From an uncultured Porphyromonadaceae bacterium (lineage in GTDB: Bacteria; Bacteroidota; Bacteroidia; Bacteroidales; Muribaculaceae), in the NCBI GenBank assembly GCA_937989585.1, contig CALKRW010000048.1, forward strand, positions 1-64,000: DNA of 64,000 nucleotides. The letters run 5' to 3'. Positions 16,342 to 26,020 of the stretch are shown one piece after another; positions within the stretch are counted from its first letter, which is position 1; every line of letters begins with the position of its first letter. The notes under the pieces are model-generated. The model made no database searches, was not told the DNA's origin, and saw nothing but the letters and a program-made list of their open reading frames with translations. The position numbers were made by a program, and so were the translations under genes.

Positions 16342-17919
16342 TCAGTAGTCATAGATGAGTTGCAGGTCGTCAAGATAGAGTACAGCGCCGTTGCCTCCGG
16401 TAAAGTAATCGCCGTATTTAGACGCGGATGCCGTTACGAGGATGTATCTGGGAACACGATCGGTGGCACGATAATCAAGGTTGAACTCAAATGGAACGTA
16501 ACCGTCCATAGTGCCGGAATACTCTATTTTACCATATGCTATTACATCCTCGGCATCGGGATCGAAGAGTTTACGGTCGCGGGGATTAGTACGAATCTCG
16601 CATGGTTCTGGCGCATCAATAAGTGCGACCCAGATGATACATGTGTCAGGCTGTCCGCGAAGTTCCTCGAATCCTGCAGAGGCCGAGGATATAGGAGCGG
16701 TGACATATCTGTAATATCCCTTGAGTCCGGTTGGCCGGAGATTGAACTCGCGCCCAAAACTCAGTATACCGTTAGTGCCTACGGTACGGACATAATCGCC
16801 GGCAAATATATTTCCCGCGGCAAGTTTGCCCAGACCGCCGATTCCGACAAATCGTGTCTCAAGCATGGCTGCATGGCCTGTTCCTGTGGGAGTGTCGGTG
16901 GTAGGAACACTGTTGGACTGTCCAAGCGTGGTGGCACCTTTGTTTCCGGTATCCCAGAATTTCTGACCGTCCTGTGCCCACGGATTCCATACCTTGCCGT
17001 CAAGCCACCAGTTGTCGAAGTCGCCGTTTGGCAACTGGCGTACCCCTCCGGTAGTGAACGATATCGTCTGACCATAGTCTTCACCACTGATCGCACGTGC
17101 CTCGTATGCAGTGTTGGGTTGAAGATGCAAGAGACGAGAATAGAATGTGCCGCCATCGACCGTAAGCCATGCGTCGGGAGCGGTAATCCATTCGTCATCG
17201 CCATTCATGCGATACTGGACACTTACTTCACGTCCGGCCTCAACCTGTCCATATACCCAGGCGACATTTGTCCATGCGTCCACACGCTCGGTCGATACTT
17301 TGGCCTCAATAGTGCCGATTGTTATAGTCCACTTCTGAAGTTCACCGTAGACGGTCAGATCAACTTCGAGCGGTTTGGTGAAGTCGACATATTCTCCAGC
17401 AATTTCCGGAGACATGACTGATCCCTTAGGCCCGAGTTTGCAGGCATTGACAAGGAGATGGCCGAGGTCTGCATTTTCGCTGACATAGGCCGTTACGCTG
17501 TGAGCCGGGACATCTATATTCGTCTGACCAATCTGACCTTCGACGGAGAAATAACGCTCGATGTTCTGCCTGGCGGAGAGAGTCCATTGCCAGTCCTGAT
17601 AGAGGCGTAATGTCACAGTCTTAGGCGTGGTAAGGTCAAGCGGCCTCAGCAGAGTATCACCCACAAGAGTGACATCTGGAGCAAGCCGGTATGAGTCAAT
17701 CTCTACGTCCGAGATATTCACTTCCTCGGGAAGATAGAACGTCACAGTACGTCGGGTCGTGTCAATACTCGCCGGTGCTTCCTGGCCTTTGGCCGAAATC
17801 TCCGTGAAGTTTGGCTGTATGCGGGCATAAGGGATGTCATTCTCAAGACATGAGGTAAAAGATGACACGAACGAGAGTATCCCTGTCAAAAATAATATAT
17901 GCTTGCTTTTATTTTTCAT
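16342..17919 (-). CDS. PCMD-domain surface lipoprotein
   Basis: 525 residues with a lipoprotein signal (TSC lipobox at about residue 24). The N-terminal half has repeated Ig-like sandwiches, including a TVTLRLYQDWQWTL segment. The C-terminal half (from about GGVRQLPNGDFDNWW) matches the putative carbohydrate metabolism domain (PCMD), with the NGDFDNWWLDGKVWNPW start and a YLDDLQLIYDY end typical of jelly-roll carbohydrate-binding modules. Probably exposed at the cell surface. Last of a four-gene cluster, 4 nt after the barrel-like gene. Ligand unknown. Confidence 0.75.
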   Translation of the reverse strand: MKNKSKHILFLTGILSFVSSFTSCLENDIPYARIQPNFTEISAKGQEAPASIDTTRRTVTFYLPEEVNISDVEIDSYRLAPDVTLVGDTLLRPLDLTTPKTVTLRLYQDWQWTLSARQNIERYFSVEGQIGQTNIDVPAHSVTAYVSENADLGHLLVNACKLGPKGSVMSPEIAGEYVDFTKPLEVDLTVYGELQKWTITIGTIEAKVSTERVDAWTNVAWVYGQVEAGREVSVQYRMNGDDEWITAPDAWLTVDGGTFYSRLLHLQPNTAYEARAISGEDYGQTISFTTGGVRQLPNGDFDNWWLDGKVWNPWAQDGQKFWDTGNKGATTLGQSNSVPTTDTPTGTGHAAMLETRFVGIGGLGKLAAGNIFAGDYVRTVGTNGILSFGREFNLRPTGLKGYYRYVTAPISSASAGFEELRGQPDTCIIWVALIDAPEPCEIRTNPRDRKLFDPDAEDVIAYGKIEYSGTMDGYVPFEFNLDYRATDRVPRYILVTASASKYGDYFTGGNGAVLYLDDLQLIYDY

Positions 17920-17923
17920 TTTC

Positions 17924-18802
17924 TCAGATTACTACTAGCAGACCGAGGTCGATATTGAAGATATTGAAACGGAAATTCGCTCCCGAAGAGAACCGGGACC
18001 CCTCGTCTTCGCCATTGGTCAACTGATGCTCCTTGCGCCAGCGAAGACCAAAAACGCCGAACGAAACGTTGAAGGCGACATTGTTCTGGATGAACACCGC
18101 AAGACCTGGATTGAAGTTTAGCGAAGCCTGCGTGATTATAGTCTTTGTATCCTTCGGCTCATCGTTATAAAGTCGCTTGAAACGCGATGAACCGCTCTGG
18201 AACGACAGGTCGACCTCGTTGAAAAGTCCAAAACGCTTGTCTCGACCAAGGCCGATGTAATTGCGGTAGAAAGTACCGAAGACAAAGGACTCGGTGTAAT
18301 AACTCACATCCTTGATCGAGAAGTTCAGGTCATCGTCAAAGTCAACGGCAAGTTTTCCGAGGTCCGCGACACCGCGTGAATAGGTGAACTTAAGACCCAC
18401 GACCTGATTGTTACGTATGAAGTAACCGACAGTCGGATGGATAGCATACATCTTGCCTTTGAAATCGAAATCCTTGAGTATATTGAGAGCCTGGACATCT
18501 TCGGTGTTGAGTTCACCGTATGAAGCAGTAAGGCCAAATTGCCAACTTCCTTTGGGAATCAGCAGATAATTGTACAGTCCGCGGTCATATCTGCCGAAGT
18601 TATGCTCCGGAAGTATGATACTTACTGTGTCTTTGCCGACAATTACTTTTTCATCGGATATCACACGGCGCCGTTCCATTGTCGCCGAATCTTTCTTGAA
18701 CACGACCTGTGCAAATGAGTCAGCCGTAGTAAACATTGCGACTGCGGCAAACAGGATACCTGTCAGGCGGCGCGATATATTTATGCAAATGGATGATGTC
18801 AT
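17924..18802 (-). CDS. Outer-membrane beta-barrel-like protein, paralogue A
   Basis: 292 residues with a signal peptide (cut after SFA-Q) and alternating strands ending in a hydrophobic residue, as in a small outer-membrane barrel. It shares RNYIGLGRDKRFGLFNEVDL and the closing SGANFRFNIFNIDLGLLVVI pattern with the next gene upstream, so the two are paralogues. It has about 35 extra residues after the signal peptide. No named family recognised. It sits between the two lipoprotein genes of the cluster. Confidence 0.7.
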   Translation of the reverse strand: MTSSICINISRRLTGILFAAVAMFTTADSFAQVVFKKDSATMERRRVISDEKVIVGKDTVSIILPEHNFGRYDRGLYNYLLIPKGSWQFGLTASYGELNTEDVQALNILKDFDFKGKMYAIHPTVGYFIRNNQVVGLKFTYSRGVADLGKLAVDFDDDLNFSIKDVSYYTESFVFGTFYRNYIGLGRDKRFGLFNEVDLSFQSGSSRFKRLYNDEPKDTKTIITQASLNFNPGLAVFIQNNVAFNVSFGVFGLRWRKEHQLTNGEDEGSRFSSGANFRFNIFNIDLGLLVVI

Positions 18803-18824
18803 GATTCTTTCAATTCTTAATACG

Positions 18825-19571
18825 TCAGATGTAGAACATCATACCGAAAGTTATGGAAAAAAGATTAACACGGAAGTTGGCGGATTTCATAGTGCGTCTG
18901 GCAACGTAAATCTGATCAGTCGTTGACTTTGTGTGATTATAGTTGAATCCAAGCACGCCGACGTTGACTTCAATAGCAGAATAATTGTTTAAAAACATGC
19001 ATATGCCAGGTGCAACACCTATGCCAAACTGAAAATTACGCTCGAAAGTGCCGGTAAGATCGTCGTCAACGCCGTTGACAAGTTTTGACTGTCCACCCCC
19101 GAACTGTAACTGCACCTCGTTGAACAGGCCGAAGCGGGTGCTGTTACCAAGGCTTATGTAGTTGCGGAAACAGGCTGTGGCAAAATAATTCTGACTAATG
19201 CTGTAAAGATTGTCAATATCATAAGTGTCATCCGAACCTAGAATAATCTGCGATTCGTCGAGTTTTGTCCTCTGACGCTGATATGCAAAACGGCCTCCGG
19301 CTACAAGATTATCATGAAACGAATACATTACAGTCGGTGATACCTTAAACGAATAAGTGTCGCCGTTAAGGTTCTCAACAATAAGAAATTTGTAATTATC
19401 CTGAGAAGATTGAGTATAACTGACGCTTACGCCAGCAAGCCATTGTCCCTTGGGAACGAATGAAATCTGTTTGAGATTGCGGCTGAAGTGCTCCTGGCCC
19501 AAAGCCACAGGCACACCTGCCGCCAGCAAGGCAAGCAGAACGAGAAGCCTTTGCCTGAGAAATTTTATCAT
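18825..19571 (-). CDS. Outer-membrane beta-barrel-like protein, paralogue B
   Basis: 248 residues with signal peptide (ALG-Q) and the same strand pattern as paralogue A: FVPKGQWLAGVSVSY, RNYISLGNSTRFGLFNEVQL and a final NFRVNLFSITFGMMFYI. It lies 22 nt before paralogue A. Function unknown; a membrane anchor or secretion partner for the neighbouring lipoproteins is an inference from position. Confidence 0.7.
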   Translation of the reverse strand: MIKFLRQRLLVLLALLAAGVPVALGQEHFSRNLKQISFVPKGQWLAGVSVSYTQSSQDNYKFLIVENLNGDTYSFKVSPTVMYSFHDNLVAGGRFAYQRQRTKLDESQIILGSDDTYDIDNLYSISQNYFATACFRNYISLGNSTRFGLFNEVQLQFGGGQSKLVNGVDDDLTGTFERNFQFGIGVAPGICMFLNNYSAIEVNVGVLGFNYNHTKSTTDQIYVARRTMKSANFRVNLFSITFGMMFYI

Positions 19572-19634
19572 AATCAGTCTATTAGGATTTCAAAAAACGA
19601 AATGGATGAATTAATTGATAATATATGTATGAAA

Positions 19635-22184
19635 TCAATAACTTAATGAAATGTTATCAATCCAGAGCGATGAACCAATCATGGCCGACCGTTCCGGAAT
19701 TGCTGTCACAGGCACAGCAGAATCTTCTTCGCTAAGTGAGCCTTCTGCCGAGGATGATGCAAACATAACACAAAGCCTTGTTGCCCTTATTCCGCGAATG
19801 TGGTATTCAATAGGTACGTTGAACGCAGTAAAGTCAGGCGCAAAACGGAATACTTCTTCACCTTCGGCTATCAGGACTTCTTCACCCGAGGGGAGTGCTC
19901 CGAAGACTTTGACGTGAACCTTGCCACGGTCCTGGGGATGCGTGAGGTCGGGATGGTATTTATAGAATCCGTTAAGGGATGAAGGCCGTGAACCAAATGG
20001 AATCCCCTCTTTATAAGTCTCCTCATATGCTGTAGCATTGAACTCATATGAACCTAAGAAAAGTTTTCCAGACGATCGGTGGCTAACCTTGGGCACATTA
20101 TTATTATATGGCAGGAACTGGTTGGGCCTCTGTACATAGTCGGGGATATTCTCTCCATTAAGATCCCAGCCAACGGATGTCAATTTTATCGATTTCGAAC
20201 CAGAGACGGCATCATACACAATCTCGGAAGAAGGCTGCATATACCATGTATTAGCATTGGCGGTCTTGTTACAGAAAGTCTTTGCATTGACCGATGCCCA
20301 ATATTTCTTTGGCCATGAGACAGTAACATCGGTATAGTTCTGACGGTTAATGATATTTAGATCGGTAGCGCTGTATCTGCCTCCCTGTGGAAGATTCTTA
20401 TACGATATTATCTCCTTGATATCCTCGAAATCAGATTCCGGAATCTGGGCTGCCGCCTCAGTTACGGTAGAATTACCCGAAGCCGGAGCCAAATTGCCCA
20501 ACCTTGCCTCGATTACATATTCAGTTGACGGATTTAGTCCGCTAAGTATCACAACACCCTCTTCGGGATAACGTTCCCATACAGTAACGCGATTTCTATT
20601 GGCAGTGAAAGACGCCATGCTTGCCACTGCCTTAATCACATCCTCGTCAGGTGAATCTATGTGTACGAAAATGGATGTCGCATATGAGTCAAAGGTAAGT
20701 CCGAAAACAGGTTTGGCACGATGAATGGTGACGCTCAGACGATTGACATCCATATATTCTACGTCCACATCAAAATCATAAACTCCTGCAGGAGCGTCGA
20801 AGTCAACAGTCACCTTAGTCTTGTCATCATTGATATGGGTATCGGTGACTTGGCAGACGACATCCTCACCTCCTTCGAAGTTGCGTGCAATTATGCGGAA
20901 ATCCGATGTCTCTACAAGAGGAGAAGTCGTGGCTAGGGTTATGCTTGCCTTGTTCTTGCCGATGACTGCCGGTGTAGATGATACGAGACGGAAATCAACA
21001 GTCGATGTAATTATTTCAAATGACATGGGGGCCGAGCACACCCCTCTGTCATCAACCGCAATCATTGAAATCATAGTTCTGGCCGATGTCCGGGTGGCTA
21101 CATTCTCCAAAGTCTCCGTAAAGTCTATGCTTGCACTCAGACGGTCAGGAGCAACATCTATTTTAAGATCCGCTTCCTTAAAATCAATGTCAATATCGCC
21201 CGGATTAAGCAGGTCGTAATCCTTTGCAAGAGAATCTCCGTAAATCGGAGAGTCGACGTTCATGAAAATATGTTTAAGAGGACGCGAGGAAGTTACATTT
21301 ACCATAAACGGATTTTCGAGAGGAATTCCCTCGATGGCCTGGAACGGGACATCAGGATCAAAACCTACTGCATCAAGCGAAGGCGACGGTTGATAAAATA
21401 TGGTTTCGTCAACACGGGTGTTCCATGAAGTGTTTCCAAGAGAGACTGTCAGTTCACCGTTGTGTAGCGAGGCATGCGCATCTGTTACACATGCGGTTCT
21501 AACGAAAGTTCCGGCATCAGTAATAAGATTCAGATTCCTGCCTTGGCCGTCGCCGACTTCGGCGATAAGATAGGCCTCTCCCGGAGAAACATAAACGTGT
21601 CCATTGTTAGCGCCTGCGGAAACAATTTCATAACCGCCTCCGGCTCCGTGGACAAGAATTCCCGACAAAACCAAGCCGTCGGAAACAGTCTCCCCAAATG
21701 AACATTCAATACGAGAAACCTGTGGTGTAACAGTCACAGGAATTGTTAACCGTTCTGCCGGTGTAAGACTGAACGATGAGAATGCCCCAAAACTTACATA
21801 TCCCCTTTCAATCATATATCGTGGTGTGCTAACACTCAAATTATAGTTTCCGGACTGAAAGGAACGCGAAGGATCATATTCGGCAAAACGGTCCCAAGTG
21901 TGTGCGAAACGGCCGTCCGATGTGGCTAGCGAGAAAACCATCTCGCCTGCAGATGGAATTTCAGATGTATCGATTTCGAGTATAGCCTGTGAATCCTGAT
22001 AGTGCATCACCGGATCAAAAACAATCGATGGCGTGATATATCCAGGATTTCCGACTATATCATTCTGTTCTGCCGTACATGACTGCAGAACAATGGCTAA
22101 GGTGCCAATCCAGAGGGCGGCAACGAAACCTACAGCGCTAATCGAATGTCCACTGCTGGATGCTGTATGTTGTTTAGAATACAT
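19635..22184 (-). CDS. DUF4493 / PCMD-like surface lipoprotein
   Basis: 849 residues with an N-terminal hydrophobic segment and lipobox (LQSC at about 33-36). The first third matches DUF4493 (VSTPRYMIERGYVSFGAFSS and the ATSDGRFAHTW stretch), the middle holds Ig-like or fibronectin-like sandwiches, and the C-terminal 250 residues resemble PCMD (GKLFLGSYEF, SSLNGFYKYHPD, SSLWIDNISLSY). First gene of the cluster. Likely a surface glycan- or matrix-binding protein; no enzyme motif seen. Confidence 0.75.
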   Translation of the reverse strand: MYSKQHTASSSGHSISAVGFVAALWIGTLAIVLQSCTAEQNDIVGNPGYITPSIVFDPVMHYQDSQAILEIDTSEIPSAGEMVFSLATSDGRFAHTWDRFAEYDPSRSFQSGNYNLSVSTPRYMIERGYVSFGAFSSFSLTPAERLTIPVTVTPQVSRIECSFGETVSDGLVLSGILVHGAGGGYEIVSAGANNGHVYVSPGEAYLIAEVGDGQGRNLNLITDAGTFVRTACVTDAHASLHNGELTVSLGNTSWNTRVDETIFYQPSPSLDAVGFDPDVPFQAIEGIPLENPFMVNVTSSRPLKHIFMNVDSPIYGDSLAKDYDLLNPGDIDIDFKEADLKIDVAPDRLSASIDFTETLENVATRTSARTMISMIAVDDRGVCSAPMSFEIITSTVDFRLVSSTPAVIGKNKASITLATTSPLVETSDFRIIARNFEGGEDVVCQVTDTHINDDKTKVTVDFDAPAGVYDFDVDVEYMDVNRLSVTIHRAKPVFGLTFDSYATSIFVHIDSPDEDVIKAVASMASFTANRNRVTVWERYPEEGVVILSGLNPSTEYVIEARLGNLAPASGNSTVTEAAAQIPESDFEDIKEIISYKNLPQGGRYSATDLNIINRQNYTDVTVSWPKKYWASVNAKTFCNKTANANTWYMQPSSEIVYDAVSGSKSIKLTSVGWDLNGENIPDYVQRPNQFLPYNNNVPKVSHRSSGKLFLGSYEFNATAYEETYKEGIPFGSRPSSLNGFYKYHPDLTHPQDRGKVHVKVFGALPSGEEVLIAEGEEVFRFAPDFTAFNVPIEYHIRGIRATRLCVMFASSSAEGSLSEEDSAVPVTAIPERSAMIGSSLWIDNISLSY

Positions 22185-22320
22185 ATTCTTTAGAATATAA
22201 CCTTGACTGATAGCATCTTAATCATATGCTGGATGAAAATCGGCCCCATTTCTGAAAACCAAAATTTTTGTAAAATTAATGTTTTTTTGCGACTTCTTAA
22301 AATTAAGTTTCAAAAATGCG

Positions 22321-22328
22321 TAAATTTG
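22321..22328 (+). promoter_or_regulatory. -7 element for the ABC-F gene
   Basis: TAAATTTG matches TAnnTTTG, 33 nt before the ATG at 22362. The -33 region is AT-rich but holds no clean TTTG at the right distance. Confidence 0.4.
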
Positions 22329-22361
22329 TAGTCGCGGAACGCCAAAAAGTTCCCTAAAGAC

Positions 22362-24125
22362 ATGGCTTTAATAAGTTATCTTCAGATAGAGAATCTGACC
22401 AAAAGTTTCGGTGACCGGCTGCTATTCGGCGATGTAACCTTCGGAATCAACGAGGGTGACAAAATCGGTATCATTGCCAAAAATGGCTCCGGGAAAACGA
22501 CCATGCTACGAATCATTGCCGGAAAGGAAAGCCCGGACAGCGGATCGATTATAGCCAGGAACGGACTACGCATAGTGCTTCTCGAACAAGTGCCTGAGTT
22601 TGACCATGGTTGCACCCCGCTTACCGCCGCACCTGAACTTGACAGCGATTCCGAACGCCACTCTCTATATGTACGTCTGCTTTCGCAACTCGGTGTCAAC
22701 GACACATCGGCTGACATCGAGCATATCTCCGGTGGACAGCGCAAGCGTGTTGCCCTGGCCCGTGCCCTTGCATCTGAACCGGACCTCATAATACTCGACG
22801 AGCCAACAAACCACCTTGATATCGATGCCATTGAATGGCTGGAAGGATACCTTAAACGTTCTCGTGTCACCCTGCTGATGGTTACTCATGACCGCTATTT
22901 TCTTGACCGTGTATGCAACAGAATCATCGAGATAGACAGGGAAACAATATTTACTTACGACGGCAATTTTGACTACTATCTGCGTCGCCGACGGGAACGC
23001 ATCGAGGCTATGGCAAGTGAACTTGCAAAAGTGAAGAACACGCTTCGTCGCGAGCAGGAGTGGATGAGCCGGCAGCCTCAGGCCCGAGCAGGCAAAGCGC
23101 GCTACCGTATAAATCAGTTCTATGACCTAAAGGATCGCTCGAGAGTGAATCTCGGTGAAAAAAACGTCAATCTTCAGCAACAGAACGACACATACATCGG
23201 TAATAAAATCTTTCACGCCCGCAATATCAAAAAGCGTTTCGGCGACAAAATAATCCTTAAGGATTTTTCCTACGACTTTGCCCGTTTCGAAAAGGTTGGG
23301 ATCGTAGGAGCAAACGGCGTTGGCAAATCCACCTTCGTCAAAATGCTTATGGGACTCGAACCGCAGGACTCAGGAGACTGGAATATTGGCGAGACTGTGC
23401 GATTCGGCCATTACAGTCAGGAGGGAATCAAGTTTCTCCCAGGCAAAAAGGTTATTGATGCGGTGAGCGATCTTGCCGAAGACATAGAGTACAATTCGGG
23501 GCGTCTGACCCCCATGCAGTATCTCAACCATTTCCTTTTCGATGCCAAGGATCAGCAGAAATATATCGAGACTCTAAGTGGTGGTGAACTTCGCCGACTG
23601 AACCTGGCTGTAGTGCTTATGCGGCAGCCTAACTTCCTGATTCTTGACGAACCGACCAATGATCTGGATATTGTGACGCTTGGAATACTTGAAGATTACC
23701 TAGTCAACTACAAAGGCTGTGCCATAATTATTTCCCATGACCGGTACTTCCTTGACAATATTGTAGACCATCTGTTTGTGATGGAAGGAGATGGCGAGGT
23801 ACGTGATTTTCCGGGTAACTATTCAGACTGGCGTCAATATTGTTCCGAAAAAGTGAAGATTTCCGTATCTGCCACGCCTACTGATGCTAAACCTGCGCAA
23901 AGAACAACAATGGAACGCAAGCCTCGGCTTACATTCAAGGAACGCAAGGAATACGAAGCACTTACCACGGAAATTGACGAGTTAAGCGCTGAAAAAAATT
24001 CGCTCGAAGAATCTTTTTCTAAAGGCGAAGGTGATATCGCCGCCCTGTCTTTACGATACAATGAAGTCAAGAACCGTCTTGATGAGGCCGAACTACGCTG
24101 GCTTGAACTTTCAGAAAAAGCCTGA
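22362..24125 (+). CDS. uup: ABC-F family ATPase, Uup-like
   Basis: A soluble 587-residue protein with two ABC ATPase domains and no membrane segments. Domain 1 has Walker A KNGSGKTT (40-47), signature SGGQ (123-126) and DEPTNHLD (146-153). Domain 2 has GANGVGKST (near 320), LSGGELRR and LDEPTNDLD. A C-terminal charged coiled coil of about 70 residues (ERKPRLTFKERKEYEALTT...) matches the Uup-type DNA- or ribosome-binding tail. ABC-F proteins act on the ribosome or on branched DNA; which applies here is inference. It ends 4 nt from the convergent folC. Confidence 0.85.
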   Translation: MALISYLQIENLTKSFGDRLLFGDVTFGINEGDKIGIIAKNGSGKTTMLRIIAGKESPDSGSIIARNGLRIVLLEQVPEFDHGCTPLTAAPELDSDSERHSLYVRLLSQLGVNDTSADIEHISGGQRKRVALARALASEPDLIILDEPTNHLDIDAIEWLEGYLKRSRVTLLMVTHDRYFLDRVCNRIIEIDRETIFTYDGNFDYYLRRRRERIEAMASELAKVKNTLRREQEWMSRQPQARAGKARYRINQFYDLKDRSRVNLGEKNVNLQQQNDTYIGNKIFHARNIKKRFGDKIILKDFSYDFARFEKVGIVGANGVGKSTFVKMLMGLEPQDSGDWNIGETVRFGHYSQEGIKFLPGKKVIDAVSDLAEDIEYNSGRLTPMQYLNHFLFDAKDQQKYIETLSGGELRRLNLAVVLMRQPNFLILDEPTNDLDIVTLGILEDYLVNYKGCAIIISHDRYFLDNIVDHLFVMEGDGEVRDFPGNYSDWRQYCSEKVKISVSATPTDAKPAQRTTMERKPRLTFKERKEYEALTTEIDELSAEKNSLEESFSKGEGDIAALSLRYNEVKNRLDEAELRWLELSEKA

Positions 24126-24129
24126 ATAA

Positions 24130-25455
24130 TTACAATTGAAGAGATTGCAGAAAATCAGCGACAACGAAAGTTGAACCGCCGACAAAGATTGTGCCGTTAA
24201 CAGGCGTTGATGATTTAGCCCGGAAGAACCCTTCATCGACAGAGCCGCATATGGTCGCATCTAGACCTGCGGCAAGGGCTGCTTTCAGAACAGCATCAGC
24301 ATCAGCGGCACGAGGTGTTGATGGTGTGACAATATAATATTTGGCCGACAAGGGGAGAAGATGGAAAATTGAACCAAAATCCTTATCACTGACAAAACCT
24401 ATCACAACTGAAAGAGATGAGGTCTTGCCAATGGATGCCAGTTTAGTACCTAGATATTGCCATGCACCCGGATTGTGACCTGTGTCACATATTATACGCG
24501 GATTTCTGCTGACAGTCATCCATCGTGCCATGAGACCAGTCGAACTACATACATTTTCGAAACCTTCACGTACAGCATCCGAACTGATATTGTAGTCTTT
24601 CAGCAGGTAGAGCGCTGTAAGTACAGTGGCGGTGTTTAATGGCTGACAGGAACCGGTCAGAGGACAAATGATTTCACCCCAGGGTGAACCTTTATATATA
24701 ATACTATCCTCCTTATCTGTTTTCGATGAGAATAACCTGAGGTCTTGTGCGAAAGTCAGAGGAGCCCCTACTCTTTCGGCAGTCAAAGTGAAGACCTTAC
24801 GTAGGTCAACATCTGCTTCCCCGACAAGAGCCGGTACACCGGATTTAAAAATTCCGGCTTTCTCACGGGCGATTTCTTCCAAAGTATAGCCAAGTATACC
24901 TGTGTGATCGAGAGAGATGTTCGTCACGATGCTAAGATCCGGTGTAATAATATTGGTGGCATCCAGACGGCCGCCAAGTCCGACCTCTATGACAGCGACA
25001 TCGACATTGTGACGAGCGAAATGGTCAAAGGCCATCACTGTCGCGAGTTCAAAAAATGATGGATCGACAGAAGTCTTCATGCGGCTGAAGCGTTCCACAA
25101 AGTCTATTACCTCCGGATGACTTATAGGGGTGCCGTTGATACGGATTCTCTCATTGAAATCCACCAAATGAGGTGATGTGTAAAGACCGGTACTATATCC
25201 TGCTGCAGATAAAACCGAGGCGAGAAGGTGAGCGGTAGATCCCTTGCCGTTTGTGCCGGCGACATGTATGGTCCGGAACTTTCGATGAGGATTGCCAAAG
25301 GCTTCTGCTAATGCAGAGACATTCTGTAAGCCTGGCTTGTAAGCGGAAGAACCGACACGATGGAAAGCCTGAAGACGAGAGTACAGGTCTTCGAGAACCG
25401 CCATATATTTATTATTATCCACAGAGACTGGATTACGATTACTGATATCGTTCAT
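24130..25455 (-). CDS. folC: Bifunctional folylpolyglutamate/dihydrofolate synthase
   Basis: Adds glutamate to folates and/or makes dihydrofolate, using ATP. The P-loop VAGTNGKGST (residues 65-74) and the downstream GLYTSPHLVDFNERIRING segment are characteristic of FolC; EVGLGGRLDATN and DTGHNPGAW follow in order. I prefer the ATG at 25455 (MNDISNRN), which follows the chromate transporter stop by one base; an upstream ATG at 25491 would add 12 residues and overlap. Translationally coupled to the transporter genes. Confidence 0.92.
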   Translation of the reverse strand: MNDISNRNPVSVDNNKYMAVLEDLYSRLQAFHRVGSSAYKPGLQNVSALAEAFGNPHRKFRTIHVAGTNGKGSTAHLLASVLSAAGYSTGLYTSPHLVDFNERIRINGTPISHPEVIDFVERFSRMKTSVDPSFFELATVMAFDHFARHNVDVAVIEVGLGGRLDATNIITPDLSIVTNISLDHTGILGYTLEEIAREKAGIFKSGVPALVGEADVDLRKVFTLTAERVGAPLTFAQDLRLFSSKTDKEDSIIYKGSPWGEIICPLTGSCQPLNTATVLTALYLLKDYNISSDAVREGFENVCSSTGLMARWMTVSRNPRIICDTGHNPGAWQYLGTKLASIGKTSSLSVVIGFVSDKDFGSIFHLLPLSAKYYIVTPSTPRAADADAVLKAALAAGLDATICGSVDEGFFRAKSSTPVNGTIFVGGSTFVVADFLQSLQL

Positions 25456-25456
25456 T

Positions 25457-26020
25457 CTAAAATATAAGTAAGCCGACAAAACCAGCGGCACATATTACCC
25501 ATATGGGATGTATTTTAGTAAAAAAAACTGCCCAGAAAGACGCGACACAGATTATCACTGACTTGATGATATCCGCATCAGCACTTCCGAAATTGGACGA
25601 ATTCATCAGGAGCAGAGCGGCAGACGCAATGAGACCGACTACCACCGGGCGTAAGCCTAGAAAAATTCCACGTATGGCAACGCTCTCGCGATGTCGCCGT
25701 ATGTAATGAGCGGCAAAAGTAACCAGTAAAAACGGAGGGACAACCACAGTAATTGTACATATGACAGATCCAAGTATTCCCCACATCCAAGAGTCGAATC
25801 CGAATTCCTGTGGCGTCACATAGCCGATATATGTTGCGGAGTTGATGCCTATCGCTCCGGGCGTCATCTGAGATATCGCCACAATGTCTGTGAACATTTT
25901 CTCAGAAATCCATCCCGGATCTACTATCTCATTTTCAATCAGGGAAAGCATGGCATACCCTCCGCCGAAACCGAACAGTCCAATTTTGAGGTAACTCCAG
26001 ATAAGACGCAGAAATATCAT
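25457..26020 (-). CDS. Chromate transporter (CHR) half, second gene
   Basis: 187 residues, one CHR domain: LKIGLFGFGGGYAMLSLIENEIVD at the N-terminus, a MTPGAIGINSATYIGY loop, and about five to six membrane helices. In this short-chain CHR arrangement two half-size proteins act as a heterodimer. Members export chromate in proton antiport, but many have no tested substrate. Its start overlaps the end of the other half by 4 nt. Confidence 0.88.
   Translation of the reverse strand: MIFLRLIWSYLKIGLFGFGGGYAMLSLIENEIVDPGWISEKMFTDIVAISQMTPGAIGINSATYIGYVTPQEFGFDSWMWGILGSVICTITVVVPPFLLVTFAAHYIRRHRESVAIRGIFLGLRPVVVGLIASAALLLMNSSNFGSADADIIKSVIICVASFWAVFFTKIHPIWVICAAGFVGLLIF

Noticed and set aside
16099..17421. 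440-codon open frame opposite rlmD and the PCMD gene
   Set aside because: Spans the ends of two real genes on the other strand; Cys/Gly/Ser-rich translation without family pattern.
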